This document shows, piece after piece, positions 1 through 6,332 of a stretch of 6,332 bases of DNA (within the stretch, counting starts at the first letter, position 1; each line of letters begins with the position of its first letter). The stretch is taken from positions 1,148-7,479 of the forward strand of contig JAGREZ010000143.1 of NCBI GenBank assembly GCA_020446285.1, given 5' to 3'. The stretch is from Geminicoccaceae bacterium (GTDB lineage Bacteria > Pseudomonadota > Alphaproteobacteria > Geminicoccales > Geminicoccaceae). The position numbers and the translations under genes are program-made. The notes under the pieces are model-generated. The model saw nothing but the letters and a program-made list of their open reading frames with translations, was not told the origin of the DNA and ran no database searches.

Positions 1-252
1 CCGGCCGAGGAAGCCCTGCCGTTCGAGGGCCGCACGCTCTTTCGCGGGCTGGAAAATGACGGCGAGGCGCTGTTCGGCAATGTGCGCGACATACGCGAAC
101 GCTATCGCACCCTGTTCGAAGCCCATTGCCAGCGACTGGGCGACACCTGCCGGCGCTTCGGCTGGATCCGCCTGCGCCATCGCACCGACCGCCCGGCGCT
201 TGCCGGCCTGCTGCCGGTCTATGAGCTCATGACCGCCGCCGAGAGGCGCTGA
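1..252 (+). CDS. DUF58 domain-containing protein, C-terminal 83 residues (5' end outside window)
   Basis: Frame 1 is open from the first base and ends at TGA 250-252, giving 83 residues that start PAEEALPFEG and end ELMTAAERR. The pattern of a short FxGRTLFRGLE stretch, then VRDIRERYRTLFEAH, then RRFGWIRLRHRTDRP and a final short helix matches the C-terminal end of alphaproteobacterial DUF58 proteins as I know them: the last strand and helices after the VWA-like core. DUF58 proteins are usually encoded directly downstream of a MoxR-type AAA+ ATPase and are thought to be its VWA partner. The VWA metal-site residues would lie upstream and cannot be checked. The next gene starts only 3 bases after this stop and is itself a BatA/DUF4159 protein, which is the expected neighbour and strongly supports the call. 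Family assignment is by recognition of sequence pattern and gene order, not by a search. Confidence 0.85.
   Translation, partial: PAEEALPFEGRTLFRGLENDGEALFGNVRDIRERYRTLFEAHCQRLGDTCRRFGWIRLRHRTDRPALAGLLPVYELMTAAERR
241..246 (+). promoter_or_regulatory. Ribosome binding site for the BatA/DUF4159 gene
   Basis: GAGAGG lies inside the last codons of the DUF58 gene, with 9 bases between it and ATG 256. The purine run and spacing fit a Shine-Dalgarno site and support the ATG at 256 as the start. Its position inside the upstream gene implies translation in the wake of ribosomes finishing DUF58. Confidence 0.6.
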
Positions 253-255
253 GCG

Positions 256-3030
256 ATGCTGACGCTCGGCCCGCTCGCGTTCGTCAATCCCTGGCTGCTG
301 GCGGCGCTTGCCGGCCTGCCGGCGCTCTGGTGGCTCCTGCGGCTGACCCCGCCGGCACCGAAGACCGTCGCCTTTCCGCCGCTCAGGCTGCTGCTCGAAC
401 TCGTGTCCCGCGAGGAAACCCCGGCGCGCACACCGCTCTGGCTGCTGATCCTCAGGATCGTCCTGGCGGCGCTGGTGATCGCCGCAATGGCCCGGCCGAT
501 ACTCGACCCCGCGCCATCGCTTGACGGGCAGGGACCCGTGCTGATCGTCATCGACGATGGCTGGGCCTCGGCGAGGGACTGGGAGCGCAGGCTCGACATG
601 CTGGAGAGCGTTCTCGCCCAGGCCGAAAGGGAAAAGCGCGAAATCGTCCTCGTGCGTTCGGCACCCGGTGACAACGGCGTCACCGCCGAGCGGCTCGACG
701 CCCTGTCAGCAAGGGAGAGCCTCGCCGGGCTCGAACCGCGTCCCTGGCCCGTGGACCGCATGGCGGTGCTCGACCGGATCGATGAGCTCGGTCTCGACGA
801 GGCGAGCACCTTCTGGCTGAGTGACGGCCTCGTCGCCGGCGAGGAATCCGCCGGCCCGGCGCTCAGGCTTGCCGAACGGCTGCGGCAGACAGGTCCGCTC
901 ACGGTGGTCTCGCCGACAGCCATTCACCGGCCGCTGCTCCTCACCCCGCCGGAGCCTGACGATGCCGGCTTCACCGTCACGGTCAGGCGCAGCAGCACCG
1001 ACGGCGACCGGCCCGTGAACCTCCGGGCGAGTGGACCGGATGGCGAGATCCTCGCCCGGCTCGACGGCGCGTTCGCCGATGGCGAGGATGTGCTTCGCAT
1101 GAACATCGACCTGCCGGGCGATCTGCTTGCAAGGATGGCACGCATGGATGTGATCGGCGAGGATTCGGCCGGCGGCACCGTGCTGTTCGACGAACGCTGG
1201 CGGCGGCGGAGCGTGGGTGTGGCGGGAACCCCTCAAGGTGCCGCCGCACAGCCATTGCTCGCCGAGTCCTATTATGTCACGCGCGCGCTCTCGCCCTTCG
1301 CCACGGTGCGCGAGGGCAGTATCGACGCCCTTCTTGACCAGCCCATCTCGCTGCTCGTGCTCACCGACAGCCGCCAGGTCGACGAGGCGGCACGGCAGAA
1401 GATCGTGCCATGGATGGAAGCTGGCGGCATCGTGCTGCGCTTTGCCGGGCCGAGACTGGCCGATGGCAGCGACGATTTCCTTCCCGTACCGCTGCGTCGC
1501 GGCGACCGCAGCCTCGGCGGCGCGCTCTCATGGTCGAGACCGCTGGCGCTGGCGCCCATCCCGGCCGAAAGCCCGCTTGCCGGCATCGAGGTGAACAATG
1601 AGGCACGGGTCAGCCGTCAGGTGCTGGCACAACCCTCACCCGAACTCGCAAGGGCAACGCTCGCGAGCCTCGAGGACGGCACGCCGCTCATCACCGGCAG
1701 GCGCGAGGGCCTCGGCTGGCTGATCCTCGTCCACACCACCGCCAACACCGCCTGGTCGAGTCTCCCGCTTTCCGGCGTGTTCATCGACATCCTCAGACGG
1801 ATCCTGCAAATGGCGCCCGGCGCCGGCGGGTTGCAGTCCGGCGTCCTGCGAATCGACCGGGAACTCGATGCCTTCGGCCGGTTGACCGAGGCCAGCGCCG
1901 ACCGCCGGCATGTCGAGGGACGGGTGTTCGCCGAACAGGTCGCCGGGCCGCAGACACCTCCCGGCCTCTGGGCACCGGCCGACAGTCTCGAACAGTCGAG
2001 CGAGCTTGCCCGCGTGGCCCTCAACCTGCAGACGGCCGTCGACGATGTCACCGCGCTCGACCTTCGCGATCAGGCATCCTCGTATCGCGACTATGAGCGC
2101 GCGCGCGAGCGTGAACTGCTGCCCTGGCTCCTGACCGTTGCCCTCGTCCTGGCGCTCGTCGATCTCCTTGTATCCTATGTCTTCCGCGGCGTGCTGGCGA
2201 TACCGGCGTCATGGCGCAGGGCGGCGACGCCAGTACTGGTTGCCGGATTCGCACTTGCCGGCGCCGTACAGCCGGCACCGGTGATGGCGCAGGAAGCGGC
2301 ACAGGATGGCCTCGATGAAGCCGGGCTGACGGCAACGACGCGGCTCGCCTATGTCCGCACCGGCCTTCGCGAGGTCGACCGGCTGAGTGAAGCCGGGCTC
2401 TACGGACTGGGCGCGGTGCTCGCCCAAAGGACGACCATCGAGACCGGCGAGCCGGTCGCCGTCGATCTCTACGGCGACGATCTCAATCTCTTTCCTCTCC
2501 TCTACTGGCCCGTCCCGCCGGACCATCCACGCATTCCCGAGGAAGCCGTGAGCCGGCTGGAGAGCTATCTTCGCCAGGGCGGTCTGGTCCTCATCGACAC
2601 GGGCGATGCCGCGCGCCTCCTGCCGGGTTCGGATATCGCCGGTGCCGGCGAACGCCGCCTGCAGACCATCCTCCGCGATCTCGACATTCCACCGCTGCGC
2701 CAGGTGCCGCAGGATCATGTGCTCACGCGCTCGTTCTACCTGCTGCAGGACTTCCCCGGACGCCATGCCGGCGGTGCCGTCTGGGTCGACCAGACGCCGA
2801 GCGGCATCAATGACGGTGTGGCGAGCATGATCATCGGCAGCAATGACTGGGCCGGCGCCTGGGCGATCGACGATCTCGGCCGCCCGCTCCTGCCGGTCGT
2901 GCCGGGGGGCGAGCGCCAGCGCGAGATGGCCCGTCGTTTCGGGGTCAATCTCGTCATGTATGCGCTGACCGGCAACTACAAGACCGACCAGGTGCATGTT
3001 CCGGCACTGCTGGAAAGGCTCGGCCAGTGA
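256..3030 (+). CDS. BatA-type membrane protein with C-terminal DUF4159 domain (924 aa)
   Basis: This is the large membrane component of the MoxR/DUF58 cluster. Order of parts: membrane segment at about residues 11-30; basic loop; membrane segment about 60-79 (together the BatA, aerotolerance-regulator-like N-terminal region); a VWA-like domain from about 93; beta-rich stretch about 225-315; an amidotransferase-like region about 319-500 with a WMEAGGIVLRFAGP signature at 386-399; membrane segments about 622-645 and 656-678; and a DUF4159 domain about 695-910. Characteristic DUF4159 strings are visible: FPLLYWPV (746-753), HVLTRSFYLLQDFPGR (821-836), NDWAGAWA (863-870), VVPGGERQRE (881-890) and the end DQVHVPALLERLGQ. 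Basic loops at 29-58 and 644-655 predict that both soluble halves are periplasmic. The VWA-like site is degenerate: IDDGWASA at 99-106 replaces DxSxS, although LSDG at 188-191 remains. The length fits the alphaproteobacterial family as I recall it. ATG 256 has a suitable ribosome site. The biochemical role is unknown; a chaperone-like or envelope-maturation role with MoxR is inferred from family context. Confidence 0.94.
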   Translation: MLTLGPLAFVNPWLLAALAGLPALWWLLRLTPPAPKTVAFPPLRLLLELVSREETPARTPLWLLILRIVLAALVIAAMARPILDPAPSLDGQGPVLIVIDDGWASARDWERRLDMLESVLAQAEREKREIVLVRSAPGDNGVTAERLDALSARESLAGLEPRPWPVDRMAVLDRIDELGLDEASTFWLSDGLVAGEESAGPALRLAERLRQTGPLTVVSPTAIHRPLLLTPPEPDDAGFTVTVRRSSTDGDRPVNLRASGPDGEILARLDGAFADGEDVLRMNIDLPGDLLARMARMDVIGEDSAGGTVLFDERWRRRSVGVAGTPQGAAAQPLLAESYYVTRALSPFATVREGSIDALLDQPISLLVLTDSRQVDEAARQKIVPWMEAGGIVLRFAGPRLADGSDDFLPVPLRRGDRSLGGALSWSRPLALAPIPAESPLAGIEVNNEARVSRQVLAQPSPELARATLASLEDGTPLITGRREGLGWLILVHTTANTAWSSLPLSGVFIDILRRILQMAPGAGGLQSGVLRIDRELDAFGRLTEASADRRHVEGRVFAEQVAGPQTPPGLWAPADSLEQSSELARVALNLQTAVDDVTALDLRDQASSYRDYERARERELLPWLLTVALVLALVDLLVSYVFRGVLAIPASWRRAATPVLVAGFALAGAVQPAPVMAQEAAQDGLDEAGLTATTRLAYVRTGLREVDRLSEAGLYGLGAVLAQRTTIETGEPVAVDLYGDDLNLFPLLYWPVPPDHPRIPEEAVSRLESYLRQGGLVLIDTGDAARLLPGSDIAGAGERRLQTILRDLDIPPLRQVPQDHVLTRSFYLLQDFPGRHAGGAVWVDQTPSGINDGVASMIIGSNDWAGAWAIDDLGRPLLPVVPGGERQREMARRFGVNLVMYALTGNYKTDQVHVPALLERLGQ
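2212..2289 (+). other. Internal signal-peptide-like segment separating the BatA half from DUF4159
   Basis: Residues 653-678 of the 924-residue protein have the layout of a Sec signal peptide: a basic start (WRRA, 653-656), a hydrophobic core (VLVAGFALAGAV, 660-671), a Pro-containing polar end and then APVMA followed by QEAAQ. Val at -3 and Ala at -1 relative to Ala678 satisfy the usual signal peptidase I rule. It follows membrane segment 622-645 and a short basic loop, so it would run from the inside outwards. It could be an ordinary uncleaved fourth membrane helix. Cleavage is an inference from the pattern only. Confidence 0.5.
3012..3018 (+). promoter_or_regulatory. Ribosome binding site that favours the GTG start at 3027
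   Basis: GGAAAGG sits 8 bases before GTG 3027 but 14 bases before the nearby in-frame ATG at 3033. The spacing favours GTG as the start of the downstream gene, giving a GTGA overlap with the upstream stop codon. ATG 3033 remains possible and would shorten the protein by two residues. Confidence 0.6.
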
Positions 3031-5084
3031 ACATGAGCGAAATCACCTTCTCTCCCTTCCTGCCGCCGGCGGTTCTGATCGCCGCCGCCGTGATCGGCCT
3101 TTGCGCGGTCGCCATCGGCCTCGTCCGCCGCGCGCGTGGCTGGGCTTTCCGCGCGCTCTTCCTCTCGATCATCCTGACGGCACTCGCCCATCCGCAGATC
3201 GTCAGCATCGACAGCGAGCCGCTCGACGATATCGTCCTGCTCGCCGTCGACCGGACCGCGAGTGCCAGACTCTCCGGACGGGCGGAAGCGATCGAGGCAG
3301 CGCGTGCGGCACTCGTCGAACGCCTCGAAGCACTCGGCGATATCGAAATCGAGGAATTCGCCATCGATGACGATCCCAACGAAGGCAGCGCCCTCTTCGG
3401 GCGGCTCCGCGAGACGCTGGCCGACATCGACCGCACCCGCCTCGGCGCCGTCATCGCACTCACCGACGGCATCATTCACGACATTCCCGCCGATCCCGCA
3501 AAGCTCGAATCGAACGCGCCGTTCCATGCACTGCTCGCCGGCGATCCCGACGAGATCGACAGGAAACTCGAGATCGTCCGCGCACCGACATTCGGCCTTC
3601 TGGGCGAACCGCTGGCCATCGTTCTGCGGGTCGACGACTTTCCGCAATCCGCCGCGGACGATACGGTTCAGGTGACGCTGAAGAAGGACGGCACCGTTCT
3701 CGACCGGCTGGCACTTCGCCCCGGCGAGGAAACGGCCGTGCCGGTTGAACTGGAAAAGGCCGGACACAGTGTCATCGAGGCCGAAGCCGCTCCGCTGGAC
3801 GGCGAGATCACGCTCTTGAACAATCGGGCGACGGTGACCATCAACGGAATCCGCGACCGGCTGCGCGTTCTCCTAATCTCCGGCCAGCCCTATCCGGGTC
3901 TTCGGGTCTGGCGCAACCTTCTCAAGGCCGATCCGGCCGTCGATCTCGTCCATTTCACCATCCTGCGGCCGCCGGAAAAGCAGGATGGCACACCGATACG
4001 CGAACTGGCGCTGATCGCCTTTCCAAGCCGCGAGCTGTTCGAGGAAAAGCTCGACGAGTTCGATCTCATCATCTTCGACCGCTATGCCCGGCGCGGCCTC
4101 CTCCCGCTCGTCTATCTCGACAATGTCGCGCGCTATGTCGAAGCCGGCGGTGCCGTGCTCGAGGCCGCCGGGCCCGAATTCGCCGCTTCGTCGAGCCTCT
4201 TCCGGACACCCCTTGCACGCATTCTTCCGGGGAGACCGTCGGGCGAGGTCATCGAGCGCGGCTTTCGCCCGGCAGTGACCGATACCGGGGCTCTTCACCC
4301 GGTCACGGCAGATCTCGAAGGGGCCGACGACTGGGGACGGTGGTTCCGCCAGATCGATGTGGAGAGCGTCCACGGCCATACCCTCATGACCGGCGTCTCC
4401 GATCGCCCGCTGCTCATTCTCGACCGTGTCGGCGAGGGGCGCGTGGCACAGCTGCTCTCCGATCACGCCTGGCTCTGGGCGCGGGGAGTCGAAGGTGGCG
4501 GACCACAGGCACCCCTGCTCAGACGACTCGTTCACTGGCTGATGAAGGAGCCGGAACTCGAGGAGGAGGCTCTGTCCGCGCGGGCCGATGGCGACGGCCT
4601 GCTGATCGAGCGCCGCTCGCTCGACGCCGAAGGCCCGACGCTCGCCGTTACCGTCACGCGGCCCTCGGGCGCAACCGGGCAACTGCTGCTGGAAGCCGGC
4701 GAGGATGGTCTGTTCCGCGCGACGCTGGAAGCCGATGAGGATGGAATCTATCGTTTCGAGGATGGCGATCTCGTCGCCTATGCCTCACCGAGACGCCTCT
4801 CGCGGATCGAACTGACCGACCTGCGCGCGCAGGCCGGACGGCTGGATCCCGTGATCACGGCGACCAGCGGTTCGGCACGCTGGCTGTCCGGGAACGGCAT
4901 CCCCGATTTTCGCCGTGTCGCCGAAGGCCGGGCCACTGCCGGACGCGGCTGGATCGGCATCCGCGAACGCGGTGCGGCGAAGGTCACCGGAGCGACGCAG
5001 ACAGCGCTGCTGCCGGGCTGGCTTGCCCTCGTTCTCGCCATGGCCACGATCTGCGCAGCCTGGTGGCGCGAGGGTCGTTCCTGA
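3027..5084 (+). CDS. Membrane-anchored VWA-like / glutamine-amidotransferase-like protein (685 aa)
   Basis: This is the usual last member of the alphaproteobacterial MoxR/DUF58/DUF4159 cluster, often annotated simply as a membrane or glutamine-amidotransferase-like protein. Parts in order: membrane segment about residues 13-33; basic loop RRARGWAFR (34-42); a second, shorter hydrophobic segment about 43-54; a VWA-like domain with DRTAS (75-79, fitting DxTxS) and LTDG (145-148); a beta-rich region about 185-275; an amidotransferase-like domain about 278-500 opening with VLLISGQPYPGLRVW (281-295); a beta-rich region about 515-600; and a C-terminal membrane segment about 661-680 followed by WWREGRS. 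The basic loop and basic tail predict that everything between the second and last segments is periplasmic. The expected nucleophile-elbow position reads GGAVLEAAG (374-382), with no Cys, so glutaminase activity is unlikely and the domain is probably structural or binding. The gene overlaps the upstream gene by 4 bases (GTGA), implying coupled expression. Metal binding by the VWA-like domain is inferred. Confidence 0.92.
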   Translation: MNMSEITFSPFLPPAVLIAAAVIGLCAVAIGLVRRARGWAFRALFLSIILTALAHPQIVSIDSEPLDDIVLLAVDRTASARLSGRAEAIEAARAALVERLEALGDIEIEEFAIDDDPNEGSALFGRLRETLADIDRTRLGAVIALTDGIIHDIPADPAKLESNAPFHALLAGDPDEIDRKLEIVRAPTFGLLGEPLAIVLRVDDFPQSAADDTVQVTLKKDGTVLDRLALRPGEETAVPVELEKAGHSVIEAEAAPLDGEITLLNNRATVTINGIRDRLRVLLISGQPYPGLRVWRNLLKADPAVDLVHFTILRPPEKQDGTPIRELALIAFPSRELFEEKLDEFDLIIFDRYARRGLLPLVYLDNVARYVEAGGAVLEAAGPEFAASSSLFRTPLARILPGRPSGEVIERGFRPAVTDTGALHPVTADLEGADDWGRWFRQIDVESVHGHTLMTGVSDRPLLILDRVGEGRVAQLLSDHAWLWARGVEGGGPQAPLLRRLVHWLMKEPELEEEALSARADGDGLLIERRSLDAEGPTLAVTVTRPSGATGQLLLEAGEDGLFRATLEADEDGIYRFEDGDLVAYASPRRLSRIELTDLRAQAGRLDPVITATSGSARWLSGNGIPDFRRVAEGRATAGRGWIGIRERGAAKVTGATQTALLPGWLALVLAMATICAAWWREGRS

Positions 5085-5108
5085 ACAGCGTGTCGAGGCG
5101 TTGTCCGC
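5085..5108. other. 24-base convergent intergenic gap
   Basis: This is the only non-coding sequence between the plus-strand operon and the minus-strand kinase gene. It holds no convincing GC-rich hairpin and no T-run on either strand, so no intrinsic terminator is visible. Transcription from each side would have to stop by another route (for example Rho) or run into the opposing gene. Confidence 0.7.
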
Positions 5109-6332
5109 TCACCGGCCCGCCCCCTCGTTACCGCCTTCAGGCAGGGTGAACAGTACCGCGAAAATGCCGGGCGTCTCCTGATCGATCCGGATCTCGCCGC
5201 CATGCAGGTCGACGATGCGCTTGCAGATCGCAAGACCGAGCCCGAGACCGCTGGTGCCGGAAGCCACGCGATTGCGGGTGTTGAACGGCTCGAACAGGGA
5301 ATCCGCATCCTCGACGATGGCGTCGATCCTGTTCGAAACGGAGAAGACCCGTCCATTTCCGGTCCATTGCGACGAAAAGGTGATTTCGGGCGTGCGGCTG
5401 CCATGCAGCTGCGCGTTACGCAGAAGATTGACGAAGAACTGCACGATCAGGGAACGATCGCCTGCAAGCGTCAGGCCGTCGATCCCGTTCGCGACCACGT
5501 CGCCCGGATCGTTGCCATGCAGGGCGTCGGCCACGGCGTCCGTCCAGGCGGCCTTCAGCTCGAATCCGGTCCGGTTCCCGGCGCTGGCGCCGATGCGGAC
5601 GAGATCGCGCAGGGAGTCGATGAGCTCGACCAGTCCGTGACAGGAACGGTTGACCTCATGGGCGAACCCGCCCTCGCCGCATTCACCGGCTTCGGCAATC
5701 TGCAGCTGCGCCAGCGCCGCCATCCGTTTCACCGGCTGCTTGACGTCATGATAGACGACACGCAGGACGAATTCCATGTCATCGACGCGGAGCATGCGCG
5801 CGCTTTCCTTGCGAAACCTGTCGGCACCGCGCGCGACCATGCCAATCTCGTCGGCACGATCCTGAAACGGGATGGACGTATCCAGCGAATCCTGATGCAT
5901 GTTCGCCATGATCCGGCCGATGGTCTCCAGCGGCCTGACGAAGCGCTGGCGGATCACGAACGCGCTGGCGACGACGAACGTCGCGAGAAGGCCGATGCAC
6001 ACGACCATGAGCCATTCCGCCCGCAGGAGTCCGCCTGCAAGTCCGGAAAGATGCACGGCACCGCGATCCGACACGAGCCGGTACAGGGCGTTGACCGCCG
6101 TCATGACCCGGCTCTTGCGCGTGTGGTAGTCGTCGCCATGCAGGCGTTCGACCGCATCCATCCATGCCCGGATGTGTGTGTCATCCATCGATGCGGGCGG
6201 ACCGCCCGAAACAATCTCCGGCAGATCCATGACCTCGATCTCGAGCCGCGAGAGTGCGTTCGACTGGTCGAGAGCATCGAGAAGATGTGCCGTCTCCGCT
6301 TCGGTGAAACCGAGGCTCCGGGCCCGCTGGAC
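5109..6332 (-). CDS. HAMP-containing sensor histidine kinase, 407 C-terminal residues (5' end outside window)
   Basis: The minus-strand frame ends at TGA (5111-5109) and stays open to base 6332, so the gene is truncated by the window. An in-frame ATG at 6230 is probably internal: the frame continues for 34 codons upstream, beginning VQRARSLGFTEAE, and the purine run before that ATG is only 3 bases away. Numbering from Met 6230, the parts are: end of a helical, probably periplasmic sensor region (to about 70); membrane segment 72-94; HAMP domain about 95-147 with VRPLETIG and the typical DEIG (127-130); dimerisation/phosphotransfer helices with His161 in YHDVKQPVKRM; N-box NLLRNAQLHG (268-277); LFEPF (312-316); and G2 box GLGLGLAICKRIV (328-340). 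The H-box has Gln at H+4, and the G1 box (DxGxG) is not recognisable, with VSNRID in its place. Its response regulator is not in the window and its stimulus is unknown. It converges on the MoxR-type operon without an evident functional tie. Confidence 0.9.
   Translation of the reverse strand, partial: VQRARSLGFTEAETAHLLDALDQSNALSRLEIEVMDLPEIVSGGPPASMDDTHIRAWMDAVERLHGDDYHTRKSRVMTAVNALYRLVSDRGAVHLSGLAGGLLRAEWLMVVCIGLLATFVVASAFVIRQRFVRPLETIGRIMANMHQDSLDTSIPFQDRADEIGMVARGADRFRKESARMLRVDDMEFVLRVVYHDVKQPVKRMAALAQLQIAEAGECGEGGFAHEVNRSCHGLVELIDSLRDLVRIGASAGNRTGFELKAAWTDAVADALHGNDPGDVVANGIDGLTLAGDRSLIVQFFVNLLRNAQLHGSRTPEITFSSQWTGNGRVFSVSNRIDAIVEDADSLFEPFNTRNRVASGTSGLGLGLAICKRIVDLHGGEIRIDQETPGIFAVLFTLPEGGNEGAGR

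Noticed and set aside
2209..2997. 262-residue open frame on the minus strand, antisense to the DUF4159 region
   Set aside because: Its translation has no recognisable domain and lies fully opposite a strongly conserved coding sequence. Long antisense open frames are expected in GC-rich DNA with biased third positions.
2976..3767. 263-residue minus-strand open frame spanning the junction of the two large genes
   Set aside because: Low-complexity charged composition, no recognisable motif, and it opposes well-supported coding sequence. It is a shadow of the plus-strand codon bias.
4146..4172. Possible active glutamine amidotransferase in the 685-residue protein
   Set aside because: The expected nucleophile elbow reads GGAVLEAAG with no Cys, so a catalytic assignment is not supported. 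Only fold similarity is claimed.
3873..4682. 269-residue minus-strand open frame opposite the amidotransferase-like domain
   Set aside because: The plus-strand frame carries the recognisable family motifs. The antisense product has none.
5128..5150. Small inverted repeat GCCT-TC-AGGC near the end of the kinase gene, considered as a terminator
   Set aside because: The stem is only 3-4 pairs with a tiny loop, has no T-run on either side, and lies inside the kinase coding sequence.
6228..6230. ATG at 6230 as the start of the histidine kinase
   Set aside because: The frame remains open for 34 more codons to the window edge with sensible helical sequence, and the purine run before this ATG is too close to act as a ribosome site.

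Overview
The window is GC-rich (about two thirds G+C by eye) and almost entirely coding. Gene content, gene order and codon use (strong G/C preference at third positions) fit an alphaproteobacterium. No genus can be named from the sequence, and there are no rRNA, tRNA, mobile-element or CRISPR signals.

Layout. Positions 1-5084, plus strand, hold the downstream part of a MoxR/DUF58/BatA-type operon: the last 83 codons of a DUF58 protein (1-252); a 924-residue membrane protein with an N-terminal BatA-type region and a C-terminal DUF4159 domain (256-3030); and a 685-residue membrane-anchored protein with a VWA-like and a class-I-glutamine-amidotransferase-like domain (3027-5084). The three reading frames are separated by 3 bases and then overlap by 4 bases, so they are almost certainly co-transcribed and translationally coupled. 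In this conserved arrangement a MoxR-type AAA+ ATPase gene normally lies just upstream of the DUF58 gene, here outside the window. After a 24-base convergent gap, positions 5109-6332 on the minus strand hold most of a sensor histidine kinase. Its reading frame is open to the window edge, so its start and first membrane segment lie outside.

How the genes may work together. The charge pattern around the membrane segments predicts that both large proteins are anchored by an N-terminal hairpin, with their VWA-like, beta-rich and amidotransferase-like modules in the periplasm. MoxR ATPases and their VWA partners are generally thought to act as chaperone-like systems for complex maturation or envelope stress. 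The exact role of the alphaproteobacterial version is not established, so the product names here are structural. The histidine kinase is convergent with the operon and nothing visible links it functionally to it.

Most notable points: a signal-peptide-like segment inside the 924-residue protein that could separate its two halves; a degraded metal site in the first VWA-like domain but a retained one in the second; three amidotransferase-like domains sharing a helix-GG-strand signature, with no nucleophilic Cys in it; and a histidine kinase with an unusual H-box and no recognisable G1 box. I found no clear evidence of an undescribed system. The operon is a known but functionally poorly understood conserved cluster.
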